The notes under the pieces are model-generated. The model searched no databases. It was not told where the DNA came from and was given only the letters and a program-made list of their open reading frames with translations. From Cymbomonas tetramitiformis (taxonomy: Eukaryota > Chlorophyta > Pyramimonadophyceae > Pyramimonadales > Pyramimonadaceae): a DNA stretch of 64,000 bases. The stretch is taken from contig LGRX02027647.1 of the NCBI GenBank assembly GCA_001247695.2, positions 1 through 64,000 on the forward strand, written 5' to 3'. Shown piece by piece: positions 1 through 9,100 of the stretch. Made by a program: the position numbers and the translations under genes. Within the stretch, counting starts at the first letter, position 1. Every line of letters starts with the position of its first letter.

Positions 1-362
1 GCTGTTTGCGGTGAGCGTCTTTGAGCCGCGGCTATGGGGATTCGACCTGGACCGGGCCTAGTCGACGCAATGTCCATTTACGGTATCACGCTTGCCCTGA
101 TCCCGCTTGCTACCGATTTTTGGGCTGGTGGCTCGAGCACCTTCGACCTCGACGACGTCTTCGCATGGCTCTTCCGCTCTTTCCGTAACTGTGGTGTCGC
201 GTCTTCCCCACGACATTACCCGAACGCGCCCCGGCGTACCACCTCCCATCAGGCTTTCAGAGTTATGGGTGTTACCACGAGAGCGAAGAAGTCCCTCACG
301 AGGGACAGCGACATTGATGCCTCGTTGAGGCTTATCGACGGGGTTCGAAAAACAGCCCGACG

Positions 363-761
363 GTGCGGACACCGACTGTTCCGACCCCCAAACCTGCTTC
401 GAACGAGGACGTCGACGTGGCCATCAGGCGTTACTTGCAGGAGCAGGCGAAGCTGACCGACGAGATCTACAAGGCACGCCTACATCGTGCCTGGGCCAAG
501 AGCGTCCGCGAGGACGTTCCTGATGACAAGAGACACCATTTCCGCGGTACGGACGACGCTGGCCTTCTGTCCGACCTGGTGGTGCAGCTGCGTACGGAGT
601 TCGAGTCAGCTGGGCTGGAGCTGAAGTCCTTTGATCTCGACGACCCCCTTACCCCGGTTGTGAGCCGGGTGAATGGCCTTCCGGTACGACGTGCTGGCTC
701 TCGTGGTGGAGAAGCACAACAACGCGTATGTCTGGCTTACCGGTACGGATGCCTCGTCTGA
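363..761 (+). CDS. Gag N-terminal ORF fragment, frame-shifted relative to the main Gag ORF
   Basis: A stop-free frame of 132 codons whose first start-like codon is GTG, not ATG. It encodes a mostly helical, charged segment (residues about 15-95) of the kind found at the N-terminus of retrotransposon Gag proteins, then overlaps the longer ORF that begins at 673 in another frame. At 670-675 the longer frame reads TGA-ATG. So either the two are separate cistrons with a stop/start junction, or one base was lost or gained and a single Gag was split. The part beyond about 680 looks like out-of-frame translation. The 362 bases before it hold no ORF I can support. No database match could be checked; the Gag assignment rests on the neighbouring ORF. 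Confidence 0.35.
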   Translation: MRTPTVPTPKPASNEDVDVAIRRYLQEQAKLTDEIYKARLHRAWAKSVREDVPDDKRHHFRGTDDAGLLSDLVVQLRTEFESAGLELKSFDLDDPLTPVVSRVNGLPVRRAGSRGGEAQQRVCLAYRYGCLV

Positions 762-2742
762 CCGAGATGGCCGGCGAGCTTTGGTCGACATCATCAAGGG
801 CTGCGTACCGGTGGCGCTACGGGAGTCGCAGCAGGAGGAGCATGCGGCCTTGCGTTACCCCGCAAACGTAGACCCGCAGCCGATCTTGGCGCGGGAGCAA
901 CGTTTGGTGCGGGACAACAGGGCCTCCGACTGGACACCTACAGAGGCTACACGTAAGCTAAGCCTGTACACCAGGCTTGACCCGGCGTTCTACGTTGCGG
1001 TTAAGGTGCGCTACCCCATGGCTGCTGACTTGGCTCATGTCCCGTTGGCCTCGCTCCGCTCCATGGTGGTAGAAATCTACCAAGCTTGGGCTCAGACTGA
1101 CACGGGGAAGGCGGCTTCTGGCGCGGACGGCATCTCCGCGCACCTCTCCAGCGGCGAGTACGACGCCCTCCTCGTGAAGATCACGGAGCTGAAGGAGTTA
1201 GTACAGCGGCAGCACGGGGAGGGCGCTCCGGTGGTGCGGCAACAGCGGGTGCAGCAACGGCAGCAGCAGCAGCAGCGTGCGCAGCAGCCGAAGGGCTACC
1301 GTATGGGGCAGCACAAGGTGCCGCCCGTGGGATTCGACCGGGACGACCAGCGAGCTAAGCCGTTCTGTGGCAGGTGCAAAAAGGCGGGCAAAGGTGAGAG
1401 CTACCATTTCTACCGCGACTGCCCGTTGGGCGGGCGCCAACACCCGCCCACCTCTGCTGCGGCATTCTGCATTCCTATCGACGAGGAGGACGCGGAGAGG
1501 GTGCGGGCGCTTGCCATGTGTGCACTTTTCCAGCAGGCAGCGGACGATGGCGCGGAGTCCTTTGCTCGTGCGGCCGCCGCGTACGGGCCGCCCGCGGTGC
1601 TTTGTGCGGGAGTGGTGGGCGGCATCGACGTGTCCGCCTACGGCTTCGCGGTGGAGCAGCAGACGGCTTCCGACGAGCCCGTAGGAGACGACATTCTCCG
1701 ACGGCTCGACGATCTTGCCGCGGAGGTTCACTCCGCGGCCAATCACCAGGTGCACTTCACACACGCATCTTTCCCGCCTCCTGACGGCATCGAGCAGCAG
1801 GCTTCGGCTCTGGTGTGCGGGCCCGCCGCAGCGGGGGCCACGCCAGAGGAGCAGGTTCCGGCAGGTGGTGCGGCGGCATCGGCATCCGCCGTGCCGGCCC
1901 CTGCTATGCATCTCTCGCAGGGAGAGGATGTGAAACCCGCGCCACTGCAGTCGGCGCGGGTAACCACCACAGCGGACGCGGACGGTGAGTTCGCTGGGTT
2001 CGTTCAGACCGTGAACCACGCCGCCATCGGGCAGGTTGATCTCACGGGTTACGACACGGACGATTACGAGGACCTCGCCGACGGCAGCTTCATCGTGAAG
2101 CCGCGGACTCCGGCCGTTTCGGCAAATCATGCGTCGGAGCCCGCGACCCACGTGCCTGTGTCTGGTGGTGCTTCCCGCACCTACGGATGTGGCAAGCCGC
2201 CATGGGGCTTCCCCGCACACGCGGGCCCGTGGGGGTTTCATTACTTTGTCTCTCTCTTTCTTTTGATCTCGATCATGGGAGTGGGAGCTGCCGCCTACAC
2301 GGCGGCCAATGACATCGACTCTGTGCAGGTATCGGGTCGGGCTGCACCGCAGCCTGTGCTGTGCAGGGGGATTTGTGCATCTACCCCGGTATATCCGAGC
2401 TGGACCCCGTCACTCTGGATGCGGTACTGCACTCCCTGGGTGCTGCGACGGTGGTTCACCGGCCGCCTAACCCACTGGAGAGCAGTGCTGCAAGCTACTA
2501 CCGTGGGCATTGTAGTGACGGTGCTCCTCTGGACTTTGACCCCGAGTAGCTCTCCTTCTGGCTCTGGCAGTGCACCACTCTGGTGGTGTACTGAGATGTG
2601 CTTTGACCTCAACATGGTCTTCAATTTGGTTTTATGCTTTGCTTTGACATCTACAATCTTCAATATGGTTTGCTTACACAATGCCTTTCAGCTGTTTAGC
2701 GGGAACTACTTGCCCGTAGGTTTCTGCACGTGTGCTAGCTAG
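673..2742 (+). CDS. Gag-like retrotransposon protein with atypical zinc knuckle and C-terminal membrane segments
   Basis: A 689-residue ORF with an ATG start. Residues 1-165 resemble a Gag capsid-type helical region. A Gln-rich tract (about 195-212) precedes a zinc knuckle spaced C-x2-C-x9-H-x4-C at about residue 232, longer than the canonical C-x2-C-x4-H-x4-C. Residues 280-480 are Ala/Glu-rich and acidic. The last 160 residues contain three hydrophobic stretches (near 520-540, 605-625 and 650-670) that could cross a membrane. No protease, reverse transcriptase or integrase follows, so this is a Gag-only remnant, a non-autonomous element, or an element whose pol was lost. The C-terminal membrane part is unlike ordinary Gag and may come from read-through into other sequence. 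The retroelement origin is inferred mainly from the knuckle and layout. Confidence 0.5.
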   Translation: MAFRYDVLALVVEKHNNAYVWLTGTDASSDRDGRRALVDIIKGCVPVALRESQQEEHAALRYPANVDPQPILAREQRLVRDNRASDWTPTEATRKLSLYTRLDPAFYVAVKVRYPMAADLAHVPLASLRSMVVEIYQAWAQTDTGKAASGADGISAHLSSGEYDALLVKITELKELVQRQHGEGAPVVRQQRVQQRQQQQQRAQQPKGYRMGQHKVPPVGFDRDDQRAKPFCGRCKKAGKGESYHFYRDCPLGGRQHPPTSAAAFCIPIDEEDAERVRALAMCALFQQAADDGAESFARAAAAYGPPAVLCAGVVGGIDVSAYGFAVEQQTASDEPVGDDILRRLDDLAAEVHSAANHQVHFTHASFPPPDGIEQQASALVCGPAAAGATPEEQVPAGGAAASASAVPAPAMHLSQGEDVKPAPLQSARVTTTADADGEFAGFVQTVNHAAIGQVDLTGYDTDDYEDLADGSFIVKPRTPAVSANHASEPATHVPVSGGASRTYGCGKPPWGFPAHAGPWGFHYFVSLFLLISIMGVGAAAYTAANDIDSVQVSGRAAPQPVLCRGICASTPVYPSWTPSLWMRYCTPWVLRRWFTGRLTHWRAVLQATTVGIVVTVLLWTLTPSSSPSGSGSAPLWWCTEMCFDLNMVFNLVLCFALTSTIFNMVCLHNAFQLFSGNYLPVGFCTCAS

Positions 2743-3280
2743 AGGGTTCCAATTTGTGTATCAGAATAGCACAGTTGGATTAGCAGTTAGGTATGTCACC
2801 CTAGCTCCTGCCCTAACATATCTTAACATCTCTGACTTACCTGTCAGTCACCACCCACAGTGTTGGGGTGGTGTGCTGAAATCTGTATAGGCAGCCCTGA
2901 CCGGGAGTCCCGGTGCAGGCCCCTATGACAGATTCCTAGGTAGCCAACACTGGACCTGTGACTGATCCGTAAGCCCGTGCTGTGACACATCAAGGTGTCA
3001 CAGGTAGCTAGGACCGAGACCGTTCCGACTCCGTGACCGTTCCGGGTATATCTAGCTTAGGGTTTATTTCTTATACGAGTTGATCTATATTGGTTTACTG
3101 ACTGTCTGATATCTTGAACCGGGATATTCTAGTAGAGCTTATTATGGACGAAAATAGACATTTAGGGTTTGTAACTTTGTGGGGTCCATAAGTATATGTC
3201 TCCGAGCCTCTTCGATCAACTGTAACGTCGACCCTCGCGCCGCGCCGGCCGCGCTCGGAGAAACTCTGGGAACAAGAGTA
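2743..3280. other. Gene-free stretch after the Gag-like ORF
   Basis: No supported ORF. It holds short inverted and direct motifs, for example the stem arms CCGGGAGTCCCGG near 2900 and AAGGTGTCACAGGTAGCTAGG near 2993. It could be the untranslated or LTR-side end of the upstream element, but no matching second copy exists in the window. Confidence 0.4.
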
Positions 3281-3738
3281 AGTCAATCAGAATCAGCAAC
3301 AGCATCAGCAACAGCAAAGCTCGAATCCCAACGGGCGACGCAGTCGAATTTTCGATCTCACGATCGCCAGACGCTAACGATGACAGTGCCACTACATTCG
3401 CGTATATTTACCGCGACGCCACCCACGCGTTATGGCATGGCATGCTGGGAAGTAAAAAGCGAAACATTGTCGCGCACATGATCCTGCGGTCAGATGATGT
3501 AATGGCGATATCCATGTTAACATCGCATGGCCGACGCGATGTTCGTAAATCGAAATTACCGGATCGTGGAACCTCGGCTGCCACGACTGCACTAAAATGT
3601 AACGCCCGACAAAAAGAAATACGAGCATCGCGGAGCGCCACGTCGGACAGAATGGTAATTAATCGTGCTGTCCAAAAAGATCGACGCCTAGTGGAGATCG
3701 CATATTTGTGATCGACAGCGCCTAGTACCTTAGTCAAT

Positions 3739-3774
<36 letters not shown>

Positions 3775-4891
3775 AGCTCGAATCCCAACGGGCGACGCAA
3801 TCGATTTTTCGATCTCACGATCGCCAGACGCTAACGATGGCAGTGCCACTGCATTCGCGTATATTTACCGCGACGCCACCCACGCGTTATGGCATGGCAT
3901 GCTGGGAAGTAAAAAGCGAAAACTGTCGCGCACATGATCCTGCGGTCAGATGATGTAATGGCGATATCCATGTTGACATCGCATGGCCGACGCGATGCTC
4001 GTAAATCGAAATTACCGGAAGGAACCTCGGCTGCCACGACTGCACTAAAATGTAACGCCCGACAAAAAGAAATACGAGCATCGCCGCGCGCCACGTCGGA
4101 CGGAATGGTAATTAATCGTGCTGTCCAAAAAGATCGACGCCTAGTGGAGATCGCATATTTGTGATCGACAGCGCCTAGTACCTTAGTCAATCAGCAGCAG
4201 CAGCAGCAGCGGCAAAGCTCGAATCCCAACGGGCGACGCAGTCGAATTTTCGATCTCACGATCGCCAGACGCCAACGATGACAGTGCCACTGCAGTCGCG
4301 TACATTTATCGCGACGCCACCCACGCGTTGTGGCATGGCATGCTGGGAAGCAAAAAGCAAAGCATTGTCGCGCACATGATCCTACGGTCAGATAGTGTAA
4401 TGGCGAAAATTATTTAAACATCGCATGGCCGACGCGATGTTCGGAAATCAGATAGATTCGCATGGTAATTAATCGTGTTGTCCAAAAAGATCGACGCCTA
4501 GTGGAGATCGCATATTTGTGATCGACAGCGCCTAGTACCTTACTTACCTTACCTTACTTACCTTAGTCAATCAGCGCAGCAGCATTAGCAGCAGCAGCAA
4601 AGCTCGAATCCCAACGGGCGATACAGTCGAATGTTCCATCTCACGATCGCCAGACGCTAACGATGACAGTGCCACAACAGTCGCGTGTATGTATCACGAC
4701 GCCACCCGCGCGTTATGGCATGGCATGCTGGGAAGCAAAAAGCAAAGCACTGTCGCGCACATGATCCTGCGGTCATATGATGCAATGGCGATATCCATGT
4801 TAACATCGCATGGTAATTAATGGTGCTGTCCAAAAAGATCGACGCCTAGTGGAGATCGCATATTTGTGATCGACAGCGCCTAGACCTCTGA
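3281..4891. repeat. Four tandem copies of a 330-455 bp repeat with variable CAG tracts
   Basis: Copies start at 3281, 3732, 4185 and 4565, each with the motif AGTCAATCAG followed by a CAG-type tract. Each then repeats the same body: AAAGCTCGAATCCCAACGGG, GATCGCCAGACGCTAACGATG and GGCATGGCATGCTGGGAAG. Each unit ends near GTGATCGACAGCGCCTAG. Copies 1 and 2 are about 452 bp. Copies 3 and 4 are shortened by internal deletions to about 380 and 330 bp. Short ORFs inside are repeats of one another and are not credible genes. Confidence 0.9.
3738..3774. repeat. CAG/AGC microsatellite in repeat copy 2
   Basis: An uninterrupted run of about twelve AGC triplets at the start of the second tandem unit. 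The equivalent position in copies 1, 3 and 4 has shorter or interrupted tracts, so length varies between units. Confidence 0.9.
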
Positions 4892-6005
4892 CCTTTATAG
4901 TCTTGGCATCAAGTAAATTACCTTACTTGCTGTCACGGTTCTATGCGAACAGTATGTGTGACGCTGCTGTTATTGAACGGTAACAGCAAAACGCAATATT
5001 CTGGTGGGTTATGAGTGCAGCAATCTGTTGACCAGAAGTGCTTGCTTGAGTCCAATGCTCCTCGTATCTCTAATGCTCTCACGCATCTCATGCGTTACCA
5101 CCATCGGGTTGTGAACCCGAGAGCACTAGGTGAACTTCCCGCATCGGCTGGTCGATATAGCCATTGATGCTCGCATGCTGTTCAGTGCATGCTTGAAGCG
5201 AAGACGCGTCTTATCAGGACACTTCGGTTCTTCAAGAACTTGTCTTGCTTCGCCATCTCGATGCCATGTACTTGGCCTCTCGATGACAGATGTCACTCAC
5301 CTTAGGTGGATGACAGACATTATGACTGGACATGTCATAGTCGACCGTACTGACAATACTTGACGACTGTATGTCATTATGACACATGGCATGACATGGT
5401 ATGACATGTATGACATATATGCCACATATGTCATCGGTCATATCCCTGACAGATCTCCCCTCTTAGAAGTGTTGTGGCCTCACAATATAGGGTGCATACC
5501 TTTTATATATGACTTTGATGTCTTTGTTGATGAACTGGCCAGTCTTCTTACACCGATGAGGCGTCCCTCAAGGTGTCTTAGGATATCGGGGGGAACTGAG
5601 TCCACTTTAAACCCTCGCCTTAGGCATATAGCCCTACAGTTCTTAGGATGTAGCCCCCCTGATTGCTTTGGCGTTTCGTATTTCAGAGTGACGCTCAGGG
5701 TATCTTCCGAGGTTTACGTTACGGAGAGATATAGCGCTTGCCGTCGACGATTTAACGAACGATGCTATCGACGATTTAACGAACGATGCACGGCGATATA
5801 GTGCATCCACCCCTTCCTCCCCTCCTGGAACTGCTATGGAGGATCAACGGTGGAATGGATAAGATTTTAATGCAGGCGGAGAAGGCGCTGCTTACGAGAT
5901 ATCGGAGGGTCTCTATGAGTCCATTTTAAATCCTCACCCGATCTGCCAAACTCCTTTTTCGGTCCGGTACGCGCGCTCTGACGAACATTTCATAGATGGA
6001 TTCGA
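4892..6005. other. Gene-free stretch with short simple repeats
   Basis: No supported gene. It contains an ACATG/CATATG-rich simple-sequence patch at about 5375-5436 and two tandem 24-bp units at 5744-5767 and 5768-5791 (TCGACGATTTAACGAACGATG plus three bases each). The 140-codon ORF across 5379-5801 is made of these simple repeats and has no recognisable motif. Confidence 0.5.
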
Positions 6006-6016
6006 CAACGTACTAA
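6006..6016. repeat. Left target-site duplication of non-LTR element 1
   Basis: CAACGTACTAA, identical to 24002-24012 on the other side of element 1. The element's 3' terminal tract abuts it. Confidence 0.9.
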
Positions 6017-6057
6017 AGAAAAGAAAAAAGAAAAAATGTGACTCTTCCTACTGGAAG
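6017..6057 (-). other. 3' terminus of element 1: small hairpin followed by T/C tract
   Basis: On the sense strand the element ends with a hairpin (5-bp stem CTTCC/GGAAG, 6044-6057), a 7-nt spacer, then T6-C-T6-C-T4-C and the target site. Element 2 ends with the same T-run pattern, so this is a conserved end rather than a random tail. Confidence 0.75.
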
Positions 6058-6110
6058 CGTGATATTTGAAGGTGCACAGCTGTTACGCCTGCCCCTAGTC
6101 ACATGCACAA

Positions 6111-9100
6111 TCAAGGCGGCTTCTTACTGTTTTTTAGAGCCTTCTCCTTCTCCGACCTGCTGTGTGAAATCAACATCTTGGCAGCCCATTCCACCGCGAT
6201 GTTACTGATTTTCTTGAGGAGGGCCTCCGCCTCCTTCTTGTTGAAGCCGAGGTGTTGCGTGAGAGCCCTTGCGTTGTGTTCATATACCGACCCCGTGGTT
6301 CCGAAAACCATCGGGTGAAAGAACACTTTATAGCCTTTGGATCTGAGTAGCTCCATAAGGGGCTCATACTTGTTGAGTTTATCGTGAAGGGACACATACC
6401 AGCGAGTGTCCCACGTGAAGGCCACCTCTATGAGGTGGATTTCTCCCACATCCTCCCTGTGGGTGTTTTCCGGCCTGCCTGGGGGGGCGTCCCTGACGTC
6501 CTCTGCCCCCTTGATCACGACAATATCCACAAAGTGTGGTATGTCGTCTGGGGGGTCCTTCGCCCCCGGGTGGTCTCTTCCGTCCCTACGGCACTGACCC
6601 CTTCTGAGTACGAAGTCCGGTATCGGGCGGGTACATTTGTTAGTCCCGTCGAGCCCAGCGTGGTGCGCTATCCAGATCGGACTGGCGCCCGTTCGTCCCT
6701 TCCTGATCGCTTCGTAAAGGGTCCTTGCCACTTCGTTGTGCCTGGCTGTGGCCATGTTCCTGCTGGTCTCATCTTTGCATCCAGCCAGCCTGTGTGCCGG
6801 AGTGTCCCTCCTCCCGCATAGGGCGCAGTCCGGGACCGGATATTTGTTCGGCCATATGAGGTGCTTTCTGGCAGTCGTCATGAGGACCCCAAACCGGCAC
6901 CTTAGAATCAGGGACCTGAGCGTCGGTGGAGTAACCTTCCAGAAGTGATTGGATATTCCTGGTATCGACTTGTCCTGGAGAATTTCCCGCGGGGGCTCCT
7001 CCAATCTTCTTCCCATGTGTGTCTCGACTGCGGCAGCGTCTGCGTGGCTTGTGGCGGCCCTGTCTCCGTTTCCCCGGTGCATGGCCTCCCGGTCCCTGTT
7101 TCTCTTTCTTTTTCTCTCTGGGGCCGCCTCCTGGTAGGCGTCTATCGCTTGTTGTGGAACGTCCGTCAGGTTCTGGAGTTCCGACTCTCCCAGGTCCATC
7201 TCCATCATCGAGCGGCACAGACCGTCAATTGGGTCCTCACGTTCTGCCTCCTCGATCGCTTGCATCATCTCTCTGTCTGGCGAGTTCATGGCCCCCCTCT
7301 CGTCCATGTCCAGAGGCGGCCCCCGCGTCTCATCGAATTCCCAGAGTAGGTCCCACTCGTCCTGAGTGGTCACTTGATCCCGCGGGTGTACCTGTTCCTG
7401 GTCGCCCGGCTCCCGTCGCTCCGGCGGGTCGCCCTGGCTCCAGGGAGCGTGTTGGAGTTCCTCCAGGAGCATCGGCTCCTGGAGATTCTCCCCTGGTGTC
7501 CCCATTTCCACGTTCTGTCGGCCCCGGTCGGGGCCTTGGGCTGGCCCTGGGGCGCCGGTCGTGGGGTTCTCTGTCATAGAGCCCTCTACTGAGAGAGCTC
7601 CCTCCCGATTTCCCCTGCCGGGTGTTCCCCATTCTTCCCACGGGCTGCTCGGGGGCTGTAGCCATTTTCTCACCGACCTGTGCTGTGTCGCTTTTAGTGC
7701 AATCCTTTCTGCCACATACCTTTCCACCGCCCCCTCCCCTTGCAGGGGCCTCATCGATTCACCATCTCGGGCATTGGCCACGAGCGTGTACATGGTCCTG
7801 TTGTCCCATGGGTCAATTTGGGTGGTGCCCTCCTGGTTTTCTGCTGCCTGTTTGGCCGCCTCATCTGCCTTGTCGTTGCCCTTCACCCCCGTGTGGCTTT
7901 TGACCTTCCTGAGTGAGACCTTCGTTCCCTGGCTGTTATGCTGTTCGACCAGGGAGAGTATATCCTCAAGCAAATCCCTGTGTCTATGGCCCTCCATCGT
8001 GTGGGGTCTGGATAACATGTTGAGTATTTGGTACATACTGCAGAGGCTGTCCGTGCAGATTGCTATCTCGCCCGGTGTTGTGCATTCTCTGGCCCTGAGT
8101 GCCGCGTGGATCGCCAGGAGTTCCGCCCTGTTGATGGTGAGGTGTCCACCCGTCGACCACGTGCCCCTCCAAGTTCTGGGGTTTTCATCCCCTCTGGGGT
8201 CCCAGTAGGCCGCTCCCACTCTATGTAACCCCCCTTCTTCCTCCGGGTCCAGTCGCGATCCATCCGTATAGAGGAACGAGGTTGCATCCCAGGCTTTGTT
8301 GATTTTCTCTAGGGTTCTGGAACGTCCGGTTTTGTGCTTAATGGGACACGTGGGGAACCTCTCCCTTACTTCCGTGTGTCCCCTGTCCCTGTCTTGTCTG
8401 CTGAAGAGCATGGGAGTGCGCTCCATTGCATTTAGCCATCTGGCCCTCGAGTCCTCTTTGATCTTGTCCAAAGGCCATGCCGTGTTCGCCGCATGGTACT
8501 CCGTGATCGTGACCTCGGCGAGTCCCCTGTCGCGCCATGTTTGTCTCATGGCCCTCGCCGCCTCCGGGGTGCGGTCTTCCTTGGGGACCTCACCCCCTTC
8601 GTTCCCCCATCCCTGTCTGCGCGACATGCTCGGTATTTCCCATTTTCTCATCGGGTGAGGGTCGAAGATCATGTCGTGTTGACTAGTGCTCTCCATCGCG
8701 TTTTTGACCGCCGCCATGTCCGACACTGCGTCCGAGGTGTGGACCCTCGGGTTGGCCGGCCTGAGGTTCCGAATCGTGTGGTACTTACGGACCTTGCAGT
8801 ACGTGCTGCGCTGCAGGGCCTTCCCGACTAGTTCCGCTGCCCCTTCTGGGTCCGGGCAGAATTTTTGCCATCCCTCTGCGTTGGCAACAACTAGGATCCT
8901 AACTCCCCAGTTGCTGTAGTCCTTCTTCGTGACGCCTGATACTGTGGTGCCTCCCCAGTGGTCTGGGGGGAGGAACGTAAAGCTTTTTCTTGGGATCACC
9001 CCAAATTCATGTATCCTAGTATCTCCATACCTCCTGCAGTATGCCTTGGCTGGCGTTCTCGTCCAGGCCGGATAAATTCCCACCCCCAGTACCGGGGTTT

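Noticed and set aside
1198..2241. 347-codon minus-strand ORF opposite the Gag-like gene
   Set aside because: Arg/Leu-rich low-complexity translation antisense to a Gln/Ala-rich coding region; no motif and no support.
3310..3330. Possible tRNA T-arm (GCTCGAATCCCAAC)
   Set aside because: It is part of a tandem repeat, and no acceptor or anticodon stem can be drawn around it.
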